Positions 1-6,585 of a stretch of DNA of 15,326 nt are shown piece by piece (position 1 is the first letter of the stretch; each line of letters opens with the position of its first letter). The stretch comes from Draconibacterium orientale (GTDB lineage: Bacteria; Bacteroidota; Bacteroidia; Bacteroidales; UBA12170). Position numbers and translations under genes: made by a program. The DNA is taken from contig DYSK01000041.1 in the NCBI GenBank assembly GCA_020718315.1, positions 1 through 15,326 of the forward strand, written 5' to 3'. The notes beneath the pieces were generated by a model. It worked only from the letters and a program-made list of their open reading frames with translations. It had not been told where the DNA came from and ran no database searches.

Positions 1-674
1 CCAACCGAAAACAAACCGCCATAAAGTATTGGTATAGAAGCTTGTTGAATGGTTTCCCATCGAATTTCTTCGAAATAGAGTGCGCCAAAAAAACTCAAAA
101 TGGCCGTCAACCCAAATTGAAAAACCGAAAGCAGTATAATATTATAGCGTGGCGCAAAGTCTCCAACCATCAGCAAATGAACGGCAAAAAACACGGCGCT
201 GCCAAAAACCAAGCTATCGCCCAATTGAACCGTAAATCCATTTCGAATACTGAGTAAATAAAGCCCGGCTAAAGCTGTAATTGCACCTGCCCATAGATTT
301 TTTTTTACTTTTCGACCAATAAACAATCCAAAAATAGGCACCAAGATTACATACAAACTGGTAATAAATCCGGCTTTACTTGCTTCGGTATAGATCATTC
401 CAAATTGTTGAGACGTGGAGGCTATAAAAAGAATCAATCCCAAGAAAAAACCCGCCTGAAGCGCCTTTTGCCAATGGAAGCATTCGTTTCCGGCTTTGTT
501 TTTGGTAAGTGCATACAAAGGAAGAAGCGAAATAGCGCCAATAGCAAAACGCAATGCATTGAATGTAAACGGGCCAACAAATTCCATTCCTTTGCGTTGT
601 GCAACAAAAGCAAAACCCCAAATGGCGGCTGCTAATAAGAGAATAAAATTAGATTTTAAGTATTCTTTTGTCAT
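1..674 (-). CDS. EamA/DMT-family transporter, 3' end outside the window
   Basis: Reading leftwards from ATG at 674, an open frame of 224 codons runs off the window edge without a stop, so the C-terminal part is missing. The start reads MTKEYLKSNFILLLAAAIWG, the usual opening of a drug/metabolite transporter (EamA) protein: a short charged leader, then a first membrane helix containing the A-x-W-G motif (about residues 9-27). Further hydrophobic segments lie at about 35-55, 72-88, 103-120, 127-142, 153-170 and 178-200. A helix ending in a GRK-type basic turn (119-122) closes the first EamA repeat. Known members are 10-helix inner-membrane exporters or importers of small metabolites; the substrate cannot be told from sequence. 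It is divergent from the TPR gene. On the minus strand a weak TATCTTCG box (689-696) lies 14 nt upstream of the start. Family assignment is confident; specificity is unknown. Confidence 0.88.
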   Translation of the reverse strand, partial: MTKEYLKSNFILLLAAAIWGFAFVAQRKGMEFVGPFTFNALRFAIGAISLLPLYALTKNKAGNECFHWQKALQAGFFLGLILFIASTSQQFGMIYTEASKAGFITSLYVILVPIFGLFIGRKVKKNLWAGAITALAGLYLLSIRNGFTVQLGDSLVFGSAVFFAVHLLMVGDFAPRYNIILLSVFQFGLTAILSFFGALYFEEIRWETIQQASIPILYGGLFSV

Positions 675-766
675 AATTCTGAATGTGCGAAGATATTTCA
701 ATTTCAGTAATGAGAATCAGTAAAGTTAAAAACTCTAAAAACACTTTCGTACTAAGGTAAATTGGC

Positions 767-774
767 TATTTTTG
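767..774 (+). promoter_or_regulatory. Bacteroidota-type -7 box (TATTTTTG) before the TPR gene
   Basis: TATTTTTG matches the Bacteroidota -7 consensus TAnnTTTG. A TTTC at 745-748, 18 nt upstream, is a passable -33 element (consensus TTTG/TTG). The box ends only 8 nt before the chosen ATG at 783, so a transcript would be leaderless or nearly so. This also argues against starting the gene at the TTG at 762, which lies upstream of the box. It is a pattern match only. Confidence 0.4.
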
Positions 775-782
775 ACGCCATT

Positions 783-2795
783 ATGAAACAACTATTCTCT
801 TTTCGACACTATTTTTTTCTGGCTCTGTTGCTATTTATAAGCAGTTCGTCTGTTTTTGCGCAGGTAAACACCCAACGTTTTGTGGCCATGGGCAGAACAG
901 ATTTGTTTAACGACAATTATACCGAAGCCATAAAAAATCTAACCATCGCCGTTCAGGCCAATCCCGAAAAATTTGAACCGTATTTTTTCAGAGGCTTGGC
1001 CAAATATTCTCTGGGCGATTACAATGGAGCCATCGAAGATCTAAACAAATCGATCGAAATAAATCCTTATTTTTCCTATTCGTTTATGTACAGAGGCTTG
1101 TGTAAGCAACAGCAGAAAAAATTTCACGAAGCACTGAAAGATTATGGCGCAGCAATTCATCGTGGGCCAAACAATGCCGATATATTTGTAAGTCGAGGAG
1201 TGGCAAAACTTCAGCTCAAACTTTATCAGAGTGCATTGGCCGATTTCGACACTGCCATCATTTTAGATTCAAAAAACGAAAACGCCTATTTAAACAAAGG
1301 TTTGGTGCTTTTTGAATTGAAACAAATGGACGCCGCTTTGGAAGAAATCAACAAATCTATCAAACTAAATTATCTGAATAAGTCGGCTTATTTGCGAAGA
1401 GGAATCTTAAATTTTGAGCTAAAAAAATATGAAGAAGCCATTTTTGATTTTGAACTTTCGATGAAACTCGACGATACCGATCCGCTCTTGTATTTCTTTC
1501 GTGCCATGTCGCGCTATTACCTCAAAGATAAAAAAGGCGCTTACGAAGACTACGCCAAAGTGCTCGAACTGGATCCATACAATGCATTGACTTATTACAA
1601 CAGGGCAATTTTAAAAACCGAAGAAAAAAACTACTTAGGAGCCATGTTGGATTACGATAAAGTAACCACCATCAATCCCACAAATATTTACGGATACTAC
1701 AACAAAGCCAGTGTAAAAAGTCTTTTGAATGATTTTGCTGGAGCCATAAAAGACTATGATAAAGCCATTGAGCTGTTTCCCGATTTTGCGCGAGCTTACC
1801 TGAACCGGTCGGCGCTTAAACAAAAACTAAACGATGAAAAAGGAGCCTACACTGATTATCTGAAAGCAGAAACCATTCGCGATAAATATGACCAAAGCGA
1901 TTCCTTGCCGGCCATTATCAAAGACAGCACTCAACTTACTAAATTAATTGCTTTTGAAAGCGATTTTAACAATGCAAATGTGGACGGAGGCCGAATTCAG
2001 TTTAAAAATGTTTACATCGAATTGGAATCGAATTTTATCATTTCTATGTTGGCCAAAGATGAACAAGAGTATATAAATGAACGAAGAAAACAATATTTCG
2101 TAGAGGAAATAGCCGAATACAACGAATCAAATCTGGCACAATACAAATTGGCCTTTGGACTTACCAAGGAAGTAAGTTTGCTTCAGCCACTCAAGGCAAA
2201 AGAGATTCTCAATCGATTGGAAAGCGCCTTGGCAAAACAACCGAACAATCCATACAATCATTTGTATATTGGGATTTTGAACGAGCGAATCGGAAATTTG
2301 CCCAGTGCAGAACGTTCTTATTTGGAGGCGGTAAAATTGGATCCTACTTTTGGCTTTGCCTATTTAAATTTGGCCAATGTTGCTTATTTAATGGCGATGC
2401 AAAATATCGAAAAAGCAGGCGAAGCGAAAGAAGAGTTTATAAATAAAAATACGGACGACTTTAAAAATCAAACAGATCAACTGAATATTCCCGACTTAAA
2501 AAAAGCAATTCAGTATTACGATATGGCCTTGCAAATTTATCCTAAACTTGGTTTTATTTATTACAACCGAGCCAATTTGTACAGCAAAATGCAAGAGTAT
2601 ATGAAAGCGATCAACGACTACAATCAATCATTGGTGTTGCAACCCAATTTGGCAGAAGCCTACTACAACCGTGGACTAACGCTTTTGCTTTTGCAAGACA
2701 ATGTTTCGGCGTGTCCGGATTTGAGCAAAGCCGGCGAATTGGGAATCAACAATGCTTACAATGTGATTAAACGCTATTGCTCCAACACTAAATAA
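783..2795 (+). CDS. Secreted tetratricopeptide-repeat (TPR) protein
   Basis: This 670-aa protein is exported to the periplasm and built almost wholly of TPR repeats; such proteins act as protein-protein scaffolds. The start at 783 gives a clean signal peptide: MKQLF..., a hydrophobic core (LALLLFISSSSVFA) and cleavage after A-Q near residues 26-27. The in-frame TTG at 762 would add seven residues that spoil this. About ten consecutive TPRs occupy residues ~28-370, with recurrent A-Y-x-N-R/K-x-x and D-Y-x-K-A-I-x-L-x-P signatures. A ~100-residue non-TPR linker follows (to ~470), then about four more repeats to the end. The C-terminus (S-A-C-P-D-L-S-K-A-G-E-L-G) has the cysteine-containing Sel1-like finish common in Bacteroidota TPR proteins. 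The partner is unknown. The Fe-S membrane protein gene follows after 25 nt, so the two are probably co-transcribed. Confidence 0.88.
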   Translation: MKQLFSFRHYFFLALLLFISSSSVFAQVNTQRFVAMGRTDLFNDNYTEAIKNLTIAVQANPEKFEPYFFRGLAKYSLGDYNGAIEDLNKSIEINPYFSYSFMYRGLCKQQQKKFHEALKDYGAAIHRGPNNADIFVSRGVAKLQLKLYQSALADFDTAIILDSKNENAYLNKGLVLFELKQMDAALEEINKSIKLNYLNKSAYLRRGILNFELKKYEEAIFDFELSMKLDDTDPLLYFFRAMSRYYLKDKKGAYEDYAKVLELDPYNALTYYNRAILKTEEKNYLGAMLDYDKVTTINPTNIYGYYNKASVKSLLNDFAGAIKDYDKAIELFPDFARAYLNRSALKQKLNDEKGAYTDYLKAETIRDKYDQSDSLPAIIKDSTQLTKLIAFESDFNNANVDGGRIQFKNVYIELESNFIISMLAKDEQEYINERRKQYFVEEIAEYNESNLAQYKLAFGLTKEVSLLQPLKAKEILNRLESALAKQPNNPYNHLYIGILNERIGNLPSAERSYLEAVKLDPTFGFAYLNLANVAYLMAMQNIEKAGEAKEEFINKNTDDFKNQTDQLNIPDLKKAIQYYDMALQIYPKLGFIYYNRANLYSKMQEYMKAINDYNQSLVLQPNLAEAYYNRGLTLLLLQDNVSACPDLSKAGELGINNAYNVIKRYCSNTK

Positions 2796-2820
2796 TCGAA
2801 AAAATTCAATTGTCGGAAAA

Positions 2821-3846
2821 ATGAAATTATTCAAGAATTTTGAAATAAATAATACGCCTTTCTATAAAAACATAAATCGAACTGCTTTCTTTATTACCCT
2901 TTTGTTGCCTCCATTTATTCTGATTCCGGTTCATTTTTTTGTGAAACCGTCAATGCTTTTGGCCGAACGATTTTTTCCGGGAACGTGGTGGTTGGAAATT
3001 GCAGTCTTAACGCTGTATTCCGTTTGGCTCGGTCAAATAATGGCGAAAACCGGTAACATTGGAAATGTAAGAATTAAATACTGGCTATTTTTCTCTGTAA
3101 TTTTTTTCGGACAATTTATTCTTGGACTAACGGTAAATGAGCAATTTCTGATGACAGGAAAACTACATTTGCCCATTCCGGCACTCATCGTTGGAGCTCC
3201 TATTTATCGTGGTGAGGGACTTTTTATGCCCATTCTCTTACTTTCTACTTTAGCCATTGTTGGTCCGGGCTGGTGTTCGCATTTGTGTTATATTGGAGCT
3301 TGGGATAATTTGGCTGCTCGAAACAAAAAACGACCGAAAAAGACTTTTTCGCGAAAACAAACACTTATTATTCGTTATCTGATGCTTGCGCTGGTAGTTG
3401 TTGCGGCTGCGTTGATGAATTATTTTGGAGTTTCCATAACAGCAGCTTTTGTGATTGCCTTGGCATTTGGATTATTTGGCGTTTTTTTGATGCTTTATTC
3501 GTCGCGAAAATTGGGATATATGTTGCATTGCACAACCTATTGTCCAATCGGAAGTGTTACCACTTTGCTTGGAAAACTGTATCCGGCTCGAATAAAAATT
3601 GATCAAAATACTTGTACGGCCTGCAATATTTGCAGCACCGAATGTCGCTACGATGCACTCACTCCCATCGATATAAAGAATGGAAAAGCCGGCTGGAATT
3701 GCACACTTTGTGGCGATTGCCTGAGCTCATGCCATGCCAGCTCAATTCGATTGAGTTTTTTCGGCTCCAATAAAAATGCTTGGATTATTTACATCTCCAT
3801 CATTATTGGACTCCATGCAGGATTTTTGGCTTTGGCACGACTATAA
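2821..3846 (+). CDS. Polytopic membrane protein with two 4Fe-4S clusters (NapH/NosR-like)
   Basis: This 341-aa protein resembles the NapH/NosR/CcoG group of membrane ferredoxin proteins, which pass electrons across or along the inner membrane. Hydrophobic segments are visible at about 21-40, 57-74, 87-106, 133-150, 183-201, 205-227 and 321-339. Two ferredoxin motifs of form CxxCxxCxxxC lie at residues 265-275 and 294-304, both lacking the proline that usually follows the last cysteine. Two C-x3-C pairs near the membrane also occur, as in NapH: C152/C156 (followed by Y, not P) and C237/C241-P. The redox partner and substrate cannot be told; nothing in the neighbourhood (TPR protein upstream, REP/RAYT locus downstream) names a pathway. 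The family call is good; assigning it to nitrate or nitrous oxide reduction would be unsupported. Confidence 0.82.
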   Translation: MKLFKNFEINNTPFYKNINRTAFFITLLLPPFILIPVHFFVKPSMLLAERFFPGTWWLEIAVLTLYSVWLGQIMAKTGNIGNVRIKYWLFFSVIFFGQFILGLTVNEQFLMTGKLHLPIPALIVGAPIYRGEGLFMPILLLSTLAIVGPGWCSHLCYIGAWDNLAARNKKRPKKTFSRKQTLIIRYLMLALVVVAAALMNYFGVSITAAFVIALAFGLFGVFLMLYSSRKLGYMLHCTTYCPIGSVTTLLGKLYPARIKIDQNTCTACNICSTECRYDALTPIDIKNGKAGWNCTLCGDCLSSCHASSIRLSFFGSNKNAWIIYISIIIGLHAGFLALARL

Positions 3847-3882
3847 GGAAGCTCTATAAATTAATATTCTGATATTTCTACT

Positions 3883-3908
3883 GCTGCCGCGCAATTCCTA
3901 TCGCTGCC
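3883..3908 (+). repeat. REP-like palindrome copy A (degenerate)
   Basis: It starts with the same GCTGCCGCGC as copies B and C, continues AATTCCTATCGC, then diverges to TGCC. The GCGAT arm has become GCAAT and an extra T is inserted after the loop, so the hairpin is broken. It lies directly before copy B in the same orientation with a period of 30 nt, which suggests a decayed tandem copy. Confidence 0.6.
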
Positions 3909-3912
3909 CCTG

Positions 3913-3937
3913 GCTGCCGCGCGATTCCATCGCGTGG
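3913..3937 (+). repeat. REP-like palindrome copy B
   Basis: The copy is GCTG followed by arm CCGCGCGAT (3917-3925), loop TCC and arm ATCGCGTGG (3929-3937). All nine positions pair, with one G-T wobble. It ends 1 nt before the last base of the RAYT stop codon (3939), so it sits at the 3' border of that gene and downstream of the convergent Fe-S gene. It is in the same orientation as copies A and C and differs from C only in the loop (TCC versus TCT). Confidence 0.8.
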
Positions 3938-3938
3938 A

Positions 3939-4499
3939 TCAATATAAATCAGCAACAATAATATTATTTAGCAAGCCTTTTTCTCCATAATCATCCTTGG
4001 CACTGCTATAATCATAATCTTGAGGTCTATAAACCAGTCCTGCTGCTACAGGATTATTGTGGATATAATTAATTTTCTCTGTAATTACTTTGTTGCTCCA
4101 TAATTCTATTGGTTTATTATCATGACTCCAAAATTGATAATCATATACATTCGAACTTTTTACAGCAGCCTTTTTAAATTGTTCAAGCATCCACTCTTTT
4201 CTGCTTTCCTTTGGATTATCAATGATTGCTTGTATGATTTTTCTATTTGTAAACCGTTTAAAATCACCTAATAAATTCTCAGGCTTTATTGCAATAACAC
4301 TTCTGAAAACCAAATGAATGTGATTCGGCATTATACACCAAGAATATATCTCCATTCCTTTGTTTTACTGACTAAAACTTAAACTCTCCAAAAGAATATC
4401 TATGTACTCATTTTTCGTAAAAACATCAATCCATTCCACTACAGCAAAACTTACAAAGTAGGCTCCTTCGGGATTATGGAATTTGTAATTACGGCTCAT
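3939..4499 (-). pseudogene. REP-associated tyrosine transposase (RAYT) with an in-frame TAA
   Basis: From ATG at 4499 the frame is colinear over 186 codons, with no frameshift, and matches the Y1/HUH transposase layout of RAYTs. The N-terminal part reads MSRNYKFHNPEGAYFVSFAV (RAYTs open with a strand ending in a VSF-type motif). The HUH pair is N-H-I-H at residues 59-62 within W-C-I-M-P-N-H-I-H-L-V-F. Y-I-H-N-N-P-V begins at 145 and holds the presumed catalytic tyrosine. The typical Y-S-S-A tail follows. Codon 45 is TAA (4365-4367) in a context CAG-TAA-AAC-AAA, most simply an AAA-to-TAA change. Translation from the internal ATG at 4355 would give 138 aa with the HUH pair and tyrosine but without the first strand. 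RAYTs cut single-stranded DNA at REP hairpins; here such hairpins border the gene on both sides (copies B and C). It is probably inactive, unless readthrough or internal initiation occurs. Confidence 0.88.
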
Positions 4500-4500
4500 C

Positions 4501-4536
4501 TGATAAAATTAATTAAAATTTTTATACTTTATACCA
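4501..4536. repeat. AT-rich spacer, first copy (RAYT leader)
   Basis: This 36-nt AT-rich stretch lies between the RAYT start codon and REP copy C. It recurs at 4572-4605 with 30 of 36 aligned positions identical (four substitutions, two single-base gaps). Each copy is followed at once by a REP palindrome. Confidence 0.7.
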
Positions 4537-4542
4537 TGCTCA

Positions 4543-4567
4543 GCTGCCGCGCGATTCTATCGCGTGG
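4543..4567 (+). repeat. REP-like palindrome copy C
   Basis: GCTG, arm CCGCGCGAT (4547-4555), loop TCT, arm ATCGCGTGG (4559-4567). All nine positions pair, with one G-T wobble. It lies 43 nt upstream of the RAYT start codon and in the same direction as copy B, so B and C border the transposase frame as direct repeats. With copy D it forms an inverted pair 35 nt apart. Confidence 0.82.
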
Positions 4568-4571
4568 GAGT

Positions 4572-4605
4572 TGATAAAGTTAATCCAAATTTTATAATTA
4601 TACCA
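4572..4605. repeat. AT-rich spacer, second copy
   Basis: This 34-nt stretch is about 83% identical to 4501-4536, beginning TGATAAA and ending TATACCA in both. It separates REP copies C and D and overlaps the first three bases of D. Confidence 0.68.
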
Positions 4606-4627
4606 CACGATGGAATCGTGCGGTAGC
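4603..4627 (-). repeat. REP-like palindrome copy D (inverted, compensatory change)
   Basis: Read on the minus strand it is GCTA, arm CCGCACGAT, loop TCC, arm ATCGTGTGG. Relative to B, one G-C pair of the stem has become A-T by matching changes in both arms, so the hairpin is kept; the leading GCTG has become GCTA. It ends 6 nt from the stop codon of the Dabb gene, which it follows in the direction of transcription. Confidence 0.8.
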
Positions 4628-4633
4628 GCGCAT

Positions 4634-4936
4634 CTAATCCAGATAATAATCTGTAACAGCCGTTTCTTTTACCAATGATCGTAAATAATTGAGAACCAAT
4701 ATATGCTCCGGATGCAAGAGATAAGCTTCTAAGCCTGCTTCGTCTTTAAAAGTAGAAACCAAAACCAAATCAAAAGCAATGTCCCTATCGGAAGTATTTA
4801 ATCCAACTTCCATCGATATTAAACTCGGAACGATTCGCTGAAGCGCTTCTAATTTTTCTTTAATCAATCGCCTCTGAAATTCTTTTTCTCGAATATCCAA
4901 TTCAACGAGGCGCATCATTACAATATGCTTAATCAT
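4634..4936 (-). CDS. Dabb-domain (stress-responsive alpha/beta barrel) protein
   Basis: This small 100-aa protein has the Dabb/ferredoxin-like fold pattern. It opens M-I-K-H-I-V-M-M-R-L, has a central P-S-L-I-S-M-E-V-G-L-N strand, then F-D-L-V-L-V-S-T-F, the conserved L-x-A-Y-x-x-H-P-E-H (about 71-80 from this start) and a final V-T-D-Y strand. Nearly the whole chain is the domain, as is usual. Dabb proteins form dimers; most bacterial members have no assigned reaction. The ATG at 4936 was chosen because the family normally begins M-x-K-H-I-V; an in-frame TTG at 4960 would add eight residues without domain match. It lies 26 nt after the PAP2 gene and is the last gene of the minus-strand operon; REP copy D follows its stop by 6 nt and may act as a 3' hairpin. 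Confidence 0.85.
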   Translation of the reverse strand: MIKHIVMMRLVELDIREKEFQRRLIKEKLEALQRIVPSLISMEVGLNTSDRDIAFDLVLVSTFKDEAGLEAYLLHPEHILVLNYLRSLVKETAVTDYYLD

Positions 4937-4962
4937 TTTTTCTATTTTATTACGAGGCAAAG

Positions 4963-5685
4963 TTAAAATTTATATGAAAAATAAATTCCAAAACCTTCAA
5001 CATTTTTGTAAGGTACGAAAGTTAAGTTTTCCGTTTTCTTAAACGGATTGAAATTTTTTAAGGGTTCAAAATAGTAAACCAAATCCGTAACCAGAATTCC
5101 GATGCCTGCTCCCACCAAAACATCGGAGAGCCAATGTTTATTGTTGAGCATTCGAAACGAGGCAGTTGTGAAGGCAAAGACATAACCACTATAGGCCAAA
5201 ACCGGGGCAGTCTGCCGAAATTCGTTGTACACTACCGTTGCATTGGTAAAAGCAAAAGTGGTATGTCCGGATGGAAAAGAAAAGTCGGCTCCGTTTGGAC
5301 GTGTTTTCAACGTTAGATTTTTCAGTCCGTGTGTAATACTTGATGTGATGATATTCGAAATAATCAAATATTTAGTTTGGTCGAACCAATGGTTCTTGGC
5401 TTTTACACCCATCACATCGGCCAAATACATTTCGGCAATGGGCGCATATTGGGCATAATCGTCGATCGAAAATTCAAAGTCGTTGCCTACCTTATTACGT
5501 AGATCTGTTTGAAAATCTTGCTCCAATTGATCGTTATTTAAAAGCAGGCCGGCTCCAATTAATACTGCAGGAATAATGGCTTTTTTAATAACAAATTTAG
5601 CATTTATGCTGTCGGCAGTTTGCGTTTTAGCTTCAAAAAAACTAAAAATTAAACTCAGAAACACAATTGTAAATTTATTTATCAT
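4963..5685 (-). CDS. PAP2-family phosphatase, exported
   Basis: This is a 240-aa protein of the phosphatidic acid phosphatase type 2 superfamily, which removes phosphate from lipid phosphates or undecaprenyl pyrophosphate. All three catalytic motifs are visible: K122-x6-R129-P, P-S-G-H at 138-141 (H141 protonates the leaving group) and R178-x5-H184-x3-D188. The residue before R178 is F rather than the usual serine (SF-R in place of SR). A signal-like hydrophobic N-terminus (about 5-18) and hydrophobic segments near 35-50, 105-118, 143-153, 163-176 and 188-204 fit a membrane-associated enzyme facing the periplasm. The C-terminus ends in alternating aromatic residues (Y-F-S-Y-K-F). Its start overlaps the end of miaA by 11 nt, so the two are translationally linked. 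The neighbouring glycosyltransferases suggest a role in recycling a lipid carrier; this is inference. Confidence 0.87.
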   Translation of the reverse strand: MINKFTIVFLSLIFSFFEAKTQTADSINAKFVIKKAIIPAVLIGAGLLLNNDQLEQDFQTDLRNKVGNDFEFSIDDYAQYAPIAEMYLADVMGVKAKNHWFDQTKYLIISNIITSSITHGLKNLTLKTRPNGADFSFPSGHTTFAFTNATVVYNEFRQTAPVLAYSGYVFAFTTASFRMLNNKHWLSDVLVGAGIGILVTDLVYYFEPLKNFNPFKKTENLTFVPYKNVEGFGIYFSYKF

Positions 5686-6583
5686 TTTCTAATTGATTGA
5701 TTAACAAATTAATTTCACGGTTATCATCCGCATTAATCCAATAGATCTCCTTATTTTTCCGAAACCAAGTCATTTGGCGTTTGGCATAACGCCGCGAATT
5801 TGTTTTCATTTTTTCGACTGCCCATTCGTAAGATTCTTCCCCGTCGAGCCAAGTAAAAAATTCTTTATAGCCTACTGTATTCAATGCATTTAGATGTTTG
5901 AAAGGATAAAGTTGTTTCACTTCGTTTAGCAATCCATTTTCCAACATTTTGTCCACACGTAAATTGATACGTTTGTTAAGTTTGCTTCTTTCTTGTTCCA
6001 ATCCTATCCAACGAATATTAAAATCGCGATTCTTTTTTTTTCCAAGGCGCAATTCTGAATACGGTTTTCCGGTGGACAAACAAACTTCGATCGCACGCAT
6101 CACACGGTTTGGATTTTGTATATCCATTTCCGCATAAAAAACCGGGTCTAATTTTTTTAATTTTTGTTGAATTGCCTCTATACCGTCTAATTCGTAAATC
6201 TGTTTTAAATTTCTTCTCATTTCGGGCAAAACATCGGGCAAATCGTCGATTCCGAAAGCCAAAGCATCCAAATACAATCCGGAGCCACCAACGACTACCA
6301 CAGCATCTTTTTTTTGAAAAAGCCGTTCCAAAATAGCCAAAGCCTCTTTTTCGAAGGAAGAAATATTGTAATTTTCGTGCATGGAAAGATTTCCTATCAG
6401 ATGATGTGGGACATCGTTTAATTCTTCGCGAGAAGGAATAGCAGTGCCAATTTTCATTTCGCGGTAAAACTGGCGCGAATCGGCCGAAATAATTTCGGTA
6501 TTCAAGTGCTTGGCCAATTCTATCGCAAAAACTGTTTTTCCAACAGCAGTTGGACCTACCACAAAATAAACTGTTTTTTGCAT
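5675..6583 (-). CDS. miaA: tRNA dimethylallyltransferase
   Basis: MiaA transfers the dimethylallyl group from DMAPP to N6 of A37 in tRNAs that read UNN codons, which supports reading-frame fidelity. The 302-aa length is normal. The P-loop G-P-T-A-V-G-K-T is at residues 10-17. The S-A-D-S-R-Q-F-Y segment (33-40) holds the DSRQ motif that recognises the tRNA adenine, and G-G-S-G-L-Y (99-104) follows. N-P-N-R-V-M-R-A-I-E-V lies near 157-167. The C-terminal N-T-V-G-Y-K-E and R-R-Y-A-K-R-Q-M-T-W-F-R motifs complete the family signature. It starts 2 nt after the GT4 stop and overlaps the PAP2 gene by 11 nt, inside a tight operon. No key residue is missing. Confidence 0.97.
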   Translation of the reverse strand: MQKTVYFVVGPTAVGKTVFAIELAKHLNTEIISADSRQFYREMKIGTAIPSREELNDVPHHLIGNLSMHENYNISSFEKEALAILERLFQKKDAVVVVGGSGLYLDALAFGIDDLPDVLPEMRRNLKQIYELDGIEAIQQKLKKLDPVFYAEMDIQNPNRVMRAIEVCLSTGKPYSELRLGKKKNRDFNIRWIGLEQERSKLNKRINLRVDKMLENGLLNEVKQLYPFKHLNALNTVGYKEFFTWLDGEESYEWAVEKMKTNSRRYAKRQMTWFRKNKEIYWINADDNREINLLINQLENDK

Positions 6584-6585
6584 TC

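Noticed and set aside
376..621. 81-codon minus-strand frame
   Set aside because: It is in a different frame from the transporter, which reads continuously from 674 to the window edge; this is an out-of-frame shadow.
405..723. Overlapping short open frames on the plus strand
   Set aside because: They are antisense to the EamA transporter, whose minus-strand translation gives a clear multi-helix membrane protein.
4365..4367. Programmed recoding at the RAYT stop (selenocysteine, pyrrolysine or frameshift)
   Set aside because: The codon is TAA, not TGA or TAG, the frame is unchanged on both sides, and no recoding element was seen; a plain nonsense mutation is simpler.
3913..4567. IS200/IS605-type insertion sequence with its own ends
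   Set aside because: The HUH protein has RAYT features (Y-I-H-N-N-P-V, longer C-terminal tail) and the borders are the same small hairpin in direct orientation rather than distinct left and right ends; no TnpB gene is present.
3883..4627. CRISPR array
   Set aside because: The repeats are palindromic, unevenly spaced (30, 630 and 60 nt starts apart), in both orientations, and separated by a gene and by a duplicated spacer; no cas genes are present.
4634..4960. Longer Dabb protein starting at TTG 4960
   Set aside because: The added residues M-P-R-N-K-I-E-K do not match the family, whose members begin at M-I-K-H-I-V; ATG 4936 is preferred.
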